Positions 25,441 through 34,333 of a DNA stretch of 64,000 nucleotides are shown here, one piece after another (positions within the stretch are counted from its first letter, which is position 1; each line of letters starts with the position of its first letter). Made by a program: the position numbers and the translations under genes. The DNA comes from Allorhizobium undicola ORS 992 = ATCC 700741 (lineage in GTDB: Bacteria; Pseudomonadota; Alphaproteobacteria; Rhizobiales; Rhizobiaceae), in the NCBI RefSeq assembly GCF_000621665.1, contig NZ_JHXQ01000006.1:62001-126000 (forward strand), written 5' to 3'. The notes below the pieces were generated by a model. The model had not been told where the DNA came from. It ran no database searches and saw nothing but the letters and a program-made list of their open reading frames with translations.

Positions 25441-25496
25441 TAAATCTGCTGCATAATTCTCACCTTAAACCGATCCCGGCTCAAGGAATTATGCAA
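25441..25496. repeat. Tandem duplicate of a Bru-RS half-element
   Basis: A 56-bp unit repeats 25385-25440 immediately downstream with about five mismatches. The duplicated block is the TAAATCTGCTGCATAATT..AAGGAATTATGCA half of the element. It lengthens the repB-repC spacer. Confidence 0.8.
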
Positions 25497-25577
25497 TAGC
25501 ACCAAATGCCACCGCCAGATCGATGATCGCGCTGGCCAGGAATTCGCAGCTCGCCCCGTCCGAGGGCAGCGCCACAG

Positions 25578-25593
25578 GTTTTGAGCGGCGAAC
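25578..25593. promoter_or_regulatory. Candidate parS (RepB-binding) site
   Basis: GTTTTGAGCGGCGAAC matches the rhizobial parS consensus GTTNNCNGCNGNNAAC at all fixed positions but one (G for C at position 6). It lies in the spacer between repB and repC, about 90 bp downstream of repB. repABC centromere sites occur at various places in or near the operon, so the location is plausible. Confidence 0.4.
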
Positions 25594-25684
25594 TGAAAAC
25601 ACAATGCCTCCTGACGCTTTTGTCTTCACCTCTGACCCAGGTCACTCTTGAGAGAACCCGGTGCAGCCCATGCCAGATCACGTT

Positions 25685-26725
25685 TCATGCCTTCAAGAAC
25701 TCGGCATAGGCCGCCGCCATTCTCTCGGCGAAATGCTCTACGAATGCCGGATCGGCATCGGCCAGAAACTCAAGTTTTATCCGGCGCCCCTGCTGGGCTA
25801 CGCGCGCAAATACGCGCCCGCCCGGATCACGCAGGTCTTGCGGTTCCTCGCGGGACGCCGCCCGCCGCTCCGAAAGCCGGTCGAATAGCATCTGGAAGCG
25901 CTCATCTGTCATCGCGCTTCGAAACCGCTCCGAAGAAACAACCTCGGCCGCCCTCTCCTGGCCCTTCTCGTGGGCGAGCAATTGCCCCAGGGCCATCCAG
26001 CGCTCCCTCCCGGCCTTGGGCGCGGGGCCAACAGCGCGTGCGAAACGCTCCGGCACGCTTTCGGCAACCTGGATAAGACGCGAAAGTTCGCTTTTCTGAA
26101 CGCCCAGCGCTTCGCCAATGACCTTACGGTCGAAGCCACGATCGCTCAGCGCCTTTCCAAACAGCGCTCTTTCGATAAAGGTGAGGTTTCTGCGCTCGGC
26201 ATTTTCCTTGCCCTGCGCCAGCACCAGTTCATCATCGGTAAGTGGCCGGATCAGGGCCTTGACCGCAATGCCCAAGCGCCGCGCGGCATTCAGACGCCGG
26301 TGGCCATAAGCGACCTGGTAGCGCCCCTCCTCCGACGGATGCCGACGCACGAGAATAGGAACCTGCTGACCGGCGCTGCGGATGCTTTCCATCAGCGCCA
26401 GAAAATCGGGATCGTCCCGCTCCTGATCGCTGAGACGATCCGAGATGAAAGAAGCGTCTATCTTATCGGTGGGAAGAGCGATCACCCGCTCCCCATCTTC
26501 AAGGGCCTGCCGTAATGCCCGCGCCTCTTCCGCTTCCCGCGTGATGGATGACAGGCTGAGCCCCATGGCTTTGATGGCGCCGGAAGCCGTGCGGGAAGAA
26601 GGCTGCGGTTCTGCCGGTTCACCCGGACCAACGCCGCCGTCCGCCTTCGGCTCGGCCACCTGCGGCGTGGAAGAGGGGTCAGCAAACAGGGCGCGCAATT
26701 CGCTTTTGCGGTTTTTCCCGATCAT
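25685..26725 (-). CDS. repB: RepB partition protein (ParB family)
   Basis: 346 residues from the ATG that overlaps the repA stop codon (ATGA). The ParB/RepB N-terminal domain shows ALPTDKIDASFISDRL and GYGHRRLNAARRLG-type sequence (about residues 95-165), followed by the central helix-turn-helix domain (FIERALFGKALSDRGF, VIGEALGVQKSELSRLIQV). The C-terminal part should mediate dimerisation. RepB binds parS sites, works with RepA in segregation of the replicon and helps RepA repress the operon. Confidence 0.95.
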   Translation of the reverse strand: MIGKNRKSELRALFADPSSTPQVAEPKADGGVGPGEPAEPQPSSRTASGAIKAMGLSLSSITREAEEARALRQALEDGERVIALPTDKIDASFISDRLSDQERDDPDFLALMESIRSAGQQVPILVRRHPSEEGRYQVAYGHRRLNAARRLGIAVKALIRPLTDDELVLAQGKENAERRNLTFIERALFGKALSDRGFDRKVIGEALGVQKSELSRLIQVAESVPERFARAVGPAPKAGRERWMALGQLLAHEKGQERAAEVVSSERFRSAMTDERFQMLFDRLSERRAASREEPQDLRDPGGRVFARVAQQGRRIKLEFLADADPAFVEHFAERMAAAYAEFLKA

Positions 26726-27975
26726 TCCTTCCGTCCCCAAGCTGAATGAACCAATTGCTCGATTTCCGAATTCACGGCCTCCAGCGATTCGATCGCGCGG
26801 TCGTAGGTTCCGCGGCTGAAATTCTCCCGTCCGACTTCATAAAGCGTCTGCTTGGTCAGACCGGCATCGGAAATGGCCGTGGACTTGACCATGGGCGCGG
26901 TCAATACCCGCTCTCCAAACAAGGACCGGAGAAACCCGACAATCTGCGCCTGCGGCCCATCATTCGGCTCGAAACGGGTGATGAGATAGCGCAGGAAATC
27001 GAAATTGAGTGTACCGCCAGCCTCACGCACAACCCCCAGAAGGTCGGAGGTCATGAAAAGAAACTGGCTCATCGATGCGACGTCCAGCATTTGTGGATGC
27101 ACAGTCACGATAACCGATGTCGATGCACAAAGCGCCGAAAGCGTCAAATAGCCGAGCTGCGGCGGGCAATCGATGACCACGACATCATAATCATCGGCAA
27201 CACTTTGCAACGCCGCCTGTACGCGCGCGAAAAACAGCGATTTTGCATCGCCGCTCTTGCGCTCGGCCAGAGCGCGCGGCGTCACATGCTCGAATTCCTG
27301 GAGTTCGAGATTGCCCGGAACGAGATCGAGATTGTGGAAATAGGTTTTGCGAATGATGTCGCGCAACGGACGGGCTTCCGCATCGTAGCGAATAGCGCCG
27401 TAAATCGTATCATTGCCGACGAGATCGAGCTCAGGCTGATAACCGAACAGGGCAGAGAGCGATGCCTGGGGGTCGAGATCGACCCCCAGAACACGGTGGC
27501 CAGTCATCGCCAGAGATTGAGCGAGGTGAACCGCAGATGTCGTCTTTCCCGAACCGCCCTTGAAATTGGTAACGGAAATGACCTGGAGATGCTCTCCCAA
27601 ACCCGGATCGCGCCATTTTACGTAGGAGCGTGCCTTGGCGACATTGCCCTTGGCAAGCGCCTGCTCGGCCAGATAATGGCGAAGCGCATCGATATCGGCC
27701 AGCGAATAGTAACGACGCCCCCCCGTGCCTACGACCGGTTGGGGACCTTCACCGGCAAGCGACAATTGCCGGAGATAGCCGTCGGAAACACCCACGAGAC
27801 GCGCAGCCTCACCGGACGTGAAGCTGCGGAGGGTCTTTTGCGAGGCAGGCGGAAAAAGACGCTCACGCATGGCTTTGAGCTGCGCGGAAAGTGCTTGCGC
27901 ATCATCGGCAATGGTCTCGTCTGCGGGCTTTGAACCCTGCTGATCCAGCGCAGCCTTTTCTGATGCTACACCCAT
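26722..27975 (-). CDS. repA: RepA partition ATPase (ParA family)
   Basis: 417 residues from the ATG at 27975, preceded by GGTGGAG; an in-frame GTG 15 bp upstream is possible but less likely. An N-terminal MerR-like helix-turn-helix region (SGEAARLVGVSDGYLRQL) precedes the deviant Walker A motif FKGGSGKTTSAVHLAQ, the DLDPQASLS motif and the VVIDCPPQLG Walker B segment. RepA drives partition with RepB and represses repABC transcription by binding upstream of its own gene. The upstream spacer 27976-28146 should hold the operon promoter and RepA operator. Confidence 0.96.
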   Translation of the reverse strand: MGVASEKAALDQQGSKPADETIADDAQALSAQLKAMRERLFPPASQKTLRSFTSGEAARLVGVSDGYLRQLSLAGEGPQPVVGTGGRRYYSLADIDALRHYLAEQALAKGNVAKARSYVKWRDPGLGEHLQVISVTNFKGGSGKTTSAVHLAQSLAMTGHRVLGVDLDPQASLSALFGYQPELDLVGNDTIYGAIRYDAEARPLRDIIRKTYFHNLDLVPGNLELQEFEHVTPRALAERKSGDAKSLFFARVQAALQSVADDYDVVVIDCPPQLGYLTLSALCASTSVIVTVHPQMLDVASMSQFLFMTSDLLGVVREAGGTLNFDFLRYLITRFEPNDGPQAQIVGFLRSLFGERVLTAPMVKSTAISDAGLTKQTLYEVGRENFSRGTYDRAIESLEAVNSEIEQLVHSAWGRKE

Positions 27976-28146
27976 TACGCAAATCTCCACCTGTGTTTTC
28001 CCCGGCGCGTGACGCGGGGACCCGGAATCATGTGATGACTGATTCTGTGCAGGAAGAATATACGCAAGGCAAAGAAATTAACAGAGCCCCACAGGATTTA
28101 CGGATAAAGCGGAAACAGGAAGACTTTTCCGTAAAAGCACTTATTT

Positions 28147-28923
28147 TTAAATTCCGCTCAACTCATTGTTTTTAGACATAAATCCATCCGATTCCGGCAA
28201 AGAACCCATTTCGGCATTTTCCTTCAGGTTGACGCCGGAAAGTTTCAGACGCAGAGCCTCCCTCACCAGCCAGGCCAGCCGATCCGCCGCAATCTCGTAG
28301 CTCAACCCGTCAGCATGAATGTTGGAAATGCAATTGCGCTCGCTATCCCTTTTCCCGGCGCAAGGAGCGAAAGTTATATAGACGCCGAGACTGTCAGGCA
28401 CGCTCAGACCCGGCCGTTCACCGATCAGCACCACGGCAAGCTTCGCACCGAAGGCGGCTGCAACCTCGTCGCCGAAAGCAACGCGGGCCTGCCGTCCCAG
28501 CACAACGGGAGCCAGTGAAAACCCGCCCAACCGGCGCGTGGCGGCCCGATATAACGCGGCCGCATGGTTTTGCACGGCCGCTGCGGACAGACCATCGCAG
28601 ATGACAAAGCAGATGTCGTGCTGGCTGGCGTTTTTCGGCAGAAATGCAGGATCGGGCCTGCGCCCTAAATCCGGGCGCCGCAGATAGACGGTGCGATCCG
28701 GCGCGAGCGATGGAATGATGTGCGTCTCAACGGGCGCGATTTCCGCGGCAAGTGCCTCGAAATCAACCAACCCGTGAACGGCATCGCGGGCGCGCGCATG
28801 GGCCAGCTGGAACTCGAGCAGATCCTTGAGCGGAAGCGCATCGCCTGCCCGCCCAAGCCCGATACGCGCCCGCGTGGCACGGCGGAAGCGGGCGAAGGGA
28901 TCGATGTCGATCGTCGAGTTCAT
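28147..28923 (-). CDS. eutC: Ethanolamine ammonia-lyase small subunit
   Basis: 258 residues, slightly shorter than typical EutC. Characteristic segments are RARIGLGRAGDALP near the N-terminus, the SLAPDRTVYLRRPDLGRR region, ICDGLSAAAVQNHAA, and the VVLIGERPGLSVPDSLGVY and SNIHADGL motifs of the cobalamin-binding subunit interface. With EutB it converts ethanolamine to acetaldehyde and ammonia using adenosylcobalamin. It overlaps eutB by four bases. No other eut genes (reactivase, aldehyde dehydrogenase, microcompartment shell) are in the window. Confidence 0.95.
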   Translation of the reverse strand: MNSTIDIDPFARFRRATRARIGLGRAGDALPLKDLLEFQLAHARARDAVHGLVDFEALAAEIAPVETHIIPSLAPDRTVYLRRPDLGRRPDPAFLPKNASQHDICFVICDGLSAAAVQNHAAALYRAATRRLGGFSLAPVVLGRQARVAFGDEVAAAFGAKLAVVLIGERPGLSVPDSLGVYITFAPCAGKRDSERNCISNIHADGLSYEIAADRLAWLVREALRLKLSGVNLKENAEMGSLPESDGFMSKNNELSGI

Positions 28924-30317
28924 CTTGAGCCTCCGTAAGAAAGCAAGGCGCGGGAAAATGCGTCGGAATGGGGCCGGGGCGGAAGCTTGCCATTGCGATC
29001 CAGCAAGCCCATGCGTCCAAGCCAGGCTTCGAATTCGGGCGCAGGCGGGCGGGAAAACTGGTGACGCAGTCCAACGATGTCATGATAGGAAAGGCTCTGA
29101 TAATTCAGCATGACGTCATCGGCCCCAGGCACGGCGATGAGGAAGTTGACGCCCGCCACCGTCAGCAGAACCATGAGATTGTCCATATCATCCTGATCGG
29201 CCTCGGCGTGATTGGTGTAACAGACATCCACGCCCATCGGCAGCCCCAGAAGCTTGCCGCAGAAATGATCCTCGAGGCCGGCGCGAATGATCTGCTTGGC
29301 GTCGTAGAGATATTCCGGCCCGATGAAACCAACGACCGTATTGACCAGCAAAGGATCGACGCTGCGTGCGACGGCATAGGCGCGCGCCTCGAGCGTCTGC
29401 TCGTCAACGCCATGATGCGCATCTGCCGAAAGCGCACTGCCCTGCCCGGTTTCAAGATACATGACATTGCGCCCGACGGTACCGCGACCAAGCGACAATG
29501 CCGCCTCGCGCCCCTCCCGCAGCAAAGCGAGGTCAACGCCAAAGCCACGGTTTGCCGCCTCCGTTCCCGCAACCGACTGAAACACCAGATCAAGGGGCGC
29601 GCCAGCCTCGATAGCCTGAATGGATGTGGTGACATGGGTCAGGACGCAGGATTGCGTGGGAATATCGAAACGTTGGCGAAGCGCATCGAACAATTCCATA
29701 AGCCGCATACAGGCATCAAGATTATCGCTTGCCGGATTGATGCCGATCACGGCGTCGCCGATGCCGTAGAGCAAGCCATCCAGTGTAGAGCCTGCCACGC
29801 CCTCCGGGTCGTCGGTCGGATGATTGGGCTGAAGGCGGCTGGAAAGGCGGCCAGCAAGACCTATTGTCGAGCGAAATGCCGTCACGATACTGGTCTTCGC
29901 CGCAACGGTGATGAGATCGTGATTGCGCATCAATTTGGAAACCGCAGCAACCATTTCCGGCGTCAGGCCCGGCGCAAGCTGTTTCAATACATCCGCCGTA
30001 GCCTCGTAAGAGAGCAGAAAATCTCGAAACTGCCCAACGGTCATATGCGAGACAGGCTTGAAGGCTTCTGCATCATGGCTATCGATAATCAGCCTCGTCA
30101 CTTCGTCGGCCTCATAGGGCACGAGCGCCTCGTTCAGAAAGACTTTGAGGGGAAGATCAGCCAGAAGATAACGTGCCGCGACACGCTTTTCGTGACTGCA
30201 CGCCGCAATTCCTGCCAGTTGATCGCCGGATTTTTCGGCACTCGCCGCCGCCATAACCGCTCTGAGATCGGTGAAAACATGACGCTCCCGGCCAAGGATG
30301 ATCGAATATGGCGCCAT
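28920..30317 (-). CDS. eutB: Ethanolamine ammonia-lyase large subunit
   Basis: 465 residues, normal length for EutB. Recognisable segments include TTIGLAGRLSSRLQPNHPTD-like sequence after the SIVTAFR strand, DGLLYGIGDAVIGINPASDN, VLTHVTTSIQAIE and the TGQGSALSADAHHG loop, followed by FIGPEYLYDAKQI and CYTNHAEADQDD. It forms the TIM-barrel catalytic subunit and pairs with EutC encoded immediately downstream. The two genes form a minimal catabolic EAL unit for ethanolamine. No EutR-type regulator is adjacent; the 220-bp region upstream should hold the promoter. Confidence 0.96.
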   Translation of the reverse strand: MAPYSIILGRERHVFTDLRAVMAAASAEKSGDQLAGIAACSHEKRVAARYLLADLPLKVFLNEALVPYEADEVTRLIIDSHDAEAFKPVSHMTVGQFRDFLLSYEATADVLKQLAPGLTPEMVAAVSKLMRNHDLITVAAKTSIVTAFRSTIGLAGRLSSRLQPNHPTDDPEGVAGSTLDGLLYGIGDAVIGINPASDNLDACMRLMELFDALRQRFDIPTQSCVLTHVTTSIQAIEAGAPLDLVFQSVAGTEAANRGFGVDLALLREGREAALSLGRGTVGRNVMYLETGQGSALSADAHHGVDEQTLEARAYAVARSVDPLLVNTVVGFIGPEYLYDAKQIIRAGLEDHFCGKLLGLPMGVDVCYTNHAEADQDDMDNLMVLLTVAGVNFLIAVPGADDVMLNYQSLSYHDIVGLRHQFSRPPAPEFEAWLGRMGLLDRNGKLPPRPHSDAFSRALLSYGGSR

Positions 30318-30537
30318 GTCCGTCCCTCTCTTTCCATGAACCCGGCTGCCGCGCAGTCACGCCGCCAGCCCAGAATGCTAGTTTGCCACCCTGGTGTTAC
30401 AGGAATTGCGCTTGCGCACGGCAATCCTAAACCAAAGGCCGACCCCACGATAGTGGCGCCGTCGCCAGCAGGAACGCAAACTTCGTGCCAAAGCTCTGGT
30501 TTGAAGCGCAGCAGGACCGATTACAAACGGCTCGCCG

Positions 30538-31101
30538 TCACGGCCTTTCCTGCGCTATCGGGAAAGGTTTGCTCACGAAGGGAGAGCCTCGCAAACCAAA
30601 GCGCCACGGATAATCTGCGGCCTTGGAAATGCCGACACGTTTGCCGACCATGACGTCGGGAGCATCTTCGGGCCAGTGCAGCAAGAAGGGCAATGTACCA
30701 ATGTCACGGCCGTCGTGGTCGGCATTGATGCCGAGAGCCTGGGCAAGCCGTCCCGGACCGGCGCAGAGTTTGCGCGGATAGCAGAGATTCCGGCGGGCCA
30801 TCATCTTCTCCAGTCCACAAAGAGGCTCAATCGCGCGTAGAAGCACCGCGCTTCCGGGCCGGCACACGATATTGACGCACCAATGAATACCATAGGACCG
30901 GTAGACATATAGTTTTCCGGGAGGACCGAACATCGCGCCATTGCGCGCATTGGGCCCTTTGAAACTGTGGGATGCGGGATCGTCGGCCTCATAAGCCTCC
31001 GTTTCGACGATGCGGCCGCCGCAATCCTGAAAATAGAATTCCGCACCGATCAACATCCGGGCAATTATCAGCGCAGACTGGCCAAAAATCCCCTGATCCA
31101 T
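30538..31101 (-). CDS. mpg: DNA-3-methyladenine glycosylase (AAG/MPG family)
   Basis: 187 residues with the AAG fold signatures IVETEAYEADDPASHSFKG (containing the catalytic Glu), RNGAMFGPPGKLYVYRSYGIHWC and LCAGPGRLAQALGI. The family removes 3-methyladenine, hypoxanthine and other damaged purines. It lies 51 bp downstream of the PilZ gene on the same strand and may be co-transcribed with it. Confidence 0.94.
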   Translation of the reverse strand: MDQGIFGQSALIIARMLIGAEFYFQDCGGRIVETEAYEADDPASHSFKGPNARNGAMFGPPGKLYVYRSYGIHWCVNIVCRPGSAVLLRAIEPLCGLEKMMARRNLCYPRKLCAGPGRLAQALGINADHDGRDIGTLPFLLHWPEDAPDVMVGKRVGISKAADYPWRFGLRGSPFVSKPFPIAQERP

Positions 31102-31152
31102 CAGGCTGGTTCCTGCAAAGCAAGCATACGCGATTATCTTCGAGCGGTGACA

Positions 31153-31398
31153 TTATTCCACGAAATGGACGCCGATTTCTTTGAGCTTTCGCCAGCGGAC
31201 CTCACAATGGCGGCGCTGCTGGCCGTCGATCTGCAAATCAAACGCATCCGGCACAAGTCCGAGATTATCCGCAGCGAGCTTGGCACCCGTCTCGGAAATG
31301 TTGCGCACCATGCAATCCAGCGTCGAGAAGCCGTTGTTGTAAACAATGCGCCCCGCTTTCAAGGCTCTGATCCGTGGGGCAATCCGCTTTTCGTCCAT
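31153..31398 (-). CDS. Small PilZ-domain protein (c-di-GMP receptor candidate)
   Basis: 81 residues consisting of a single PilZ domain. The c-di-GMP binding elements are KRIAPRIRALKAG (RxxxR-like, with Arg4-5 spacing) at the N-terminus and RNISETGAKL (D/NxSxxG). The start chosen is the ATG at 31398 preceded by GGAAGGA; the longer in-frame version adds 17 unremarkable residues. It is divergent from a GAF-GGDEF-EAL gene, which suggests a local c-di-GMP signalling pair. Confidence 0.85.
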   Translation of the reverse strand: MDEKRIAPRIRALKAGRIVYNNGFSTLDCMVRNISETGAKLAADNLGLVPDAFDLQIDGQQRRHCEVRWRKLKEIGVHFVE

Positions 31399-31773
31399 GG
31401 CATTCCTTCCTCTTCGCAGCGCTGCGATGACTGAAAAATGCGCCTGCAATACCCATCTTTCTCACAACCGCGCCGCCCCCTTCCCAAATTGCCTGCGGAC
31501 GCCCGACCCTTTGTCTGACAAACGCAAAACCCACCGGCCTCAAGCTTTCCGGACTTGCGAAAACCCGGCCCAGCATCGGCAAATCATGCTGGTAAACAAC
31601 AATGATAAACACACATATTCGCGAATTTCACAATTTCACAAGATCAGCAAGCACGGAAATGCTTTCTGTAACAGAGTTTCCTAAAAAGCGTAATCTCTTC
31701 TTAAGCGCGAAAGGCTTAGACTTCAGCCGTCATCGGGGTGGGTATGGCCTCCGATCGGGGGTATTTTTGATCT
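31399..31773. other. Divergent intergenic region between PilZ and GGDEF-EAL genes
   Basis: About 375 bp with no supported gene. The right half is AT-rich (AACAACAATGATAAACACAC and TCACAATTTCACAAG). A GC-rich imperfect stem-loop (ATCGGGG..CCTCCGAT) with TATTTTT after it lies just before the start of the GGDEF-EAL gene. Promoters for both genes are expected here but no clear -35/-10 pair was found by eye. Confidence 0.4.
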
Positions 31774-33585
31774 ATGTTGATGCGTTTGCAAAATAAGGTC
31801 CTTGAAATGATCGCCAAGGGGATAGCGCTCGGCGATGTTCTCGACCACCTCTGTCGAACGGTCGAACGGATCGTTCCAGACATTGTCTGCTCGGTCTTGC
31901 GTCTCGATGATGACGGAACCCTCAGGCATCTTGCAGGCCCTTCCCTGCCGGAGCATTACTCTCAGGCAATCAACGGCCTGCCGATTGGCCCTGGCGTTGG
32001 TTCCTGCGGCACCGCAGCCTATCTTGGTGCGCCGGTTCTGGTGGAAAATATTGCAACCCATCCCTATTGGCGCGATTTCAAGGCGCTTGCTCTGCCGCTC
32101 GGCTATCTGGCCTGCTGGTCAACACCGATTTTGACGGGCAAGCGGGTGCTTGGCACCTTCGCCTTCTATTATCGTTCGAAACGCGGTCCGAGTGAAATCG
32201 AACAGTCTATCGTCGATGCCTGTGTTGCACTCTGCGCCATTGCCATAGAGCGCGAAATTCGCATCGAGGAACGGTGGCGCCTTGCCAACACCGATGCGCT
32301 GACCGGTCTTCCCAATCGCGCCCGCTTCAATGAAGTCATTGCCGAAAAGGCCGAACAGACCATTCCCTGGGGCCTGCTGCTTGTCGATCTCGACAATCTG
32401 AAAATGGTCAACGACACATTCGGGCACAAGGCCGGAGACGATATGATCGCGGTCGTTGCCGAAAGACTGCGCAATGTGAGCGCGCCTGACACGGTTTTCC
32501 GGCTGGGCGGCGACGAATTTGCGCTGATCATCAGCGGAGAGGATTGCGCAGATCCCGGCTATCATGCCGCCTATATTCTCGAAAGTTTCAAAAGCCCCTG
32601 CCTTTGTGCAGGCCAGACCGTTTATCCTTCCGGAACCATTGGCGGCGCGGTGGCACGGGCAGGAGATTCACCCGACGACGTGCGCCAGAACGCCGACCTT
32701 GCGCTCTACGAAGCGAAGGAACGGTGCCGGGGCAATTATCTGGAATTCGGCACCACCACCGGCTCGACAATCGCGCGACGCTATCGCTCCATCCAGCAGG
32801 TTACGCGGGCCCTGCACGAAAACCGGATCATCCCCTATTATCAACCGGTCACGCGCATCACCGATGGCAAAATCCTCGGCTTCGAAGCTCTTTGCCGTAT
32901 GCGCGGCCTGAACGGCGAAATCATCGCCGCCAGCCACTTCCACGAAGCCACGAGAGACGTGCAAACAGCGCGGGATCTGACCGCATCCATGTTTCGCCAG
33001 GTGCTGGCCGATGCCCGATCCTGGCTGGATCAGGGTCTCGATTTCGGCCGGGTTGGCGTGAATGTTTCGGCTGCCGATTTTCTGGACGGCAAACTGATCA
33101 ATCTTATCACCCGCGAGGCAGAGGCGGCGGGCATCAGCCTGTCAAGACTGGTCATCGAGGTAACGGAAAGCGTTTACCTCGGCCAGCGCGAGGAAACGGT
33201 TCTCAACCAGATCCAGGCCATTCGCGATAGTGGCGTCACGATCGGCCTTGACGATTTTGGCACCGGCTTTGCTTCCCTCACCCATTTATTGACCGTGCCG
33301 CTGAATGTCATAAAAATCGACAAGTGCTTTACCGAAAAGCTGCTGACGGACAGAAACGCCGAAATCATCGTCGAAGCGCTGGTGCAGATGTGTACGCGGC
33401 TCGGCTACGATGTCATCGCCGAAGGCATAGAAACCGTCGAGCAAGGACATCGTCTGCTTGAGATGGGCTGTCTGCTCGGTCAGGGTTATCTGTTCTCAAA
33501 GGCAGTTCCCGCCGCCCACGCTTCGAAGCTTCTCCAGCAGAATGTCGATTTCCCTTTGCCCGAAGTAAACCTGCGCTCAGCCTGA
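31774..33585 (+). CDS. GAF-GGDEF-EAL c-di-GMP turnover protein
   Basis: 603 residues without a signal peptide or membrane segment, so probably cytoplasmic. An N-terminal GAF sensor (about 15-155, with GVGSCGTAAYLGAPVLVENI) is followed by a diguanylate cyclase domain (about 165-325, DALTGLPNRARF, intact GGDEF in RLGGDEFALI near 242) and a phosphodiesterase domain (about 345-595, GFEALCRMRG, NVSAADF, IEVTES, DDFGTGFASL). Both active-site signatures are preserved, but no RxxD inhibitory site is evident ahead of GGDEF. Net activity cannot be predicted. Two ATG codons (31774 and 31780) are possible starts. Its last bases overlap the 3' end of the convergent racemase gene. Confidence 0.94.
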   Translation: MLMRLQNKVLEMIAKGIALGDVLDHLCRTVERIVPDIVCSVLRLDDDGTLRHLAGPSLPEHYSQAINGLPIGPGVGSCGTAAYLGAPVLVENIATHPYWRDFKALALPLGYLACWSTPILTGKRVLGTFAFYYRSKRGPSEIEQSIVDACVALCAIAIEREIRIEERWRLANTDALTGLPNRARFNEVIAEKAEQTIPWGLLLVDLDNLKMVNDTFGHKAGDDMIAVVAERLRNVSAPDTVFRLGGDEFALIISGEDCADPGYHAAYILESFKSPCLCAGQTVYPSGTIGGAVARAGDSPDDVRQNADLALYEAKERCRGNYLEFGTTTGSTIARRYRSIQQVTRALHENRIIPYYQPVTRITDGKILGFEALCRMRGLNGEIIAASHFHEATRDVQTARDLTASMFRQVLADARSWLDQGLDFGRVGVNVSAADFLDGKLINLITREAEAAGISLSRLVIEVTESVYLGQREETVLNQIQAIRDSGVTIGLDDFGTGFASLTHLLTVPLNVIKIDKCFTEKLLTDRNAEIIVEALVQMCTRLGYDVIAEGIETVEQGHRLLEMGCLLGQGYLFSKAVPAAHASKLLQQNVDFPLPEVNLRSA

Positions 33586-34329
33586 GCGGCCAAGAAGACT
33601 GGCCGGGGCAAAACCGGCCAGCTCGCCCCGGTAATCCTTTTCCACCGGGCGTGCGTAGGCGTTGCCCTTTGCCGTCGAGAGGCCCAGGCTCACCAACGCC
33701 TCTGCCTGGCGCACCGCGGCGGCGACACCGTCAATCACCGGCACCCCGAATTCCACGCGCAGTTGCCGGGTCAGATCCGCCATTCCCGCGCAGCCCAGAA
33801 TGATTGCCTCTGCCCTGTCCTGTTCAAGCGCCAGAGAAATTTCCGCCTGCAACCGCGCGTGCGCATTGGAGGCGGGATCCTCCAGCGACAGCACCGGAAT
33901 ATCCGCAGCCCGCACCTTGCAGCGCTCCTGCGCCCCATAGCGCCGCACCAGATGTTCCAGAGGCAGGCGGGAACGCTCCATGGTGGTGACGATGGTGAAA
34001 CGCTGGGCGATAAAGCCGGTGATGGCCACCGCCGCCTCGCAGATACCGATCACCGGGATGGACGCAAGCGCACGGGCTGCATCGAGGCCGGTGTCGTCGA
34101 AACAGGCAATGATTGCCGCATCCGCGCCAGCCTTTTCTCCTTCGGCCAGCTCCATAAGCAAGCCGGGCACGGCCAGTGCCTCGTCGTAATATCCTTCGAT
34201 GGAAACCGGCCCCATGCGCGAGGTGCGCGCGATGATTTCGGTGCCGGGCGAGGCGACCGCTTTCGCAGCGCTTGCCGCAGTGCGCGTCATGCTTTCGGTG
34301 GTATTGGGATTGATGAGGAGAATTTTCAT
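33577..34329 (-). CDS. Asp/Glu/hydantoin racemase family protein
   Basis: 250 residues from the ATG at 34329. The opening KILLINPNTTESMT and the two catalytic Cys regions, IIACFDDTGLDAAR and IILGCAGMADLTRQL, are typical of the HyuE/Asp-Glu racemase family, which epimerises hydantoins or amino-acid-like substrates by a two-base mechanism. It follows the ABC permease genes by 4 bp on the same strand, so it is the last gene of the transporter operon and probably acts on the imported compound. The exact substrate cannot be told from sequence. Confidence 0.9.
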   Translation of the reverse strand: MKILLINPNTTESMTRTAASAAKAVASPGTEIIARTSRMGPVSIEGYYDEALAVPGLLMELAEGEKAGADAAIIACFDDTGLDAARALASIPVIGICEAAVAITGFIAQRFTIVTTMERSRLPLEHLVRRYGAQERCKVRAADIPVLSLEDPASNAHARLQAEISLALEQDRAEAIILGCAGMADLTRQLRVEFGVPVIDGVAAAVRQAEALVSLGLSTAKGNAYARPVEKDYRGELAGFAPASLLGRSG

Positions 34330-34333
34330 GGTG

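Noticed and set aside
25385-25496. Tandem 56-bp repeat considered as a CRISPR or iteron array
   Set aside because: Only two adjacent units with no spacer, and they are halves of a known dispersed element.
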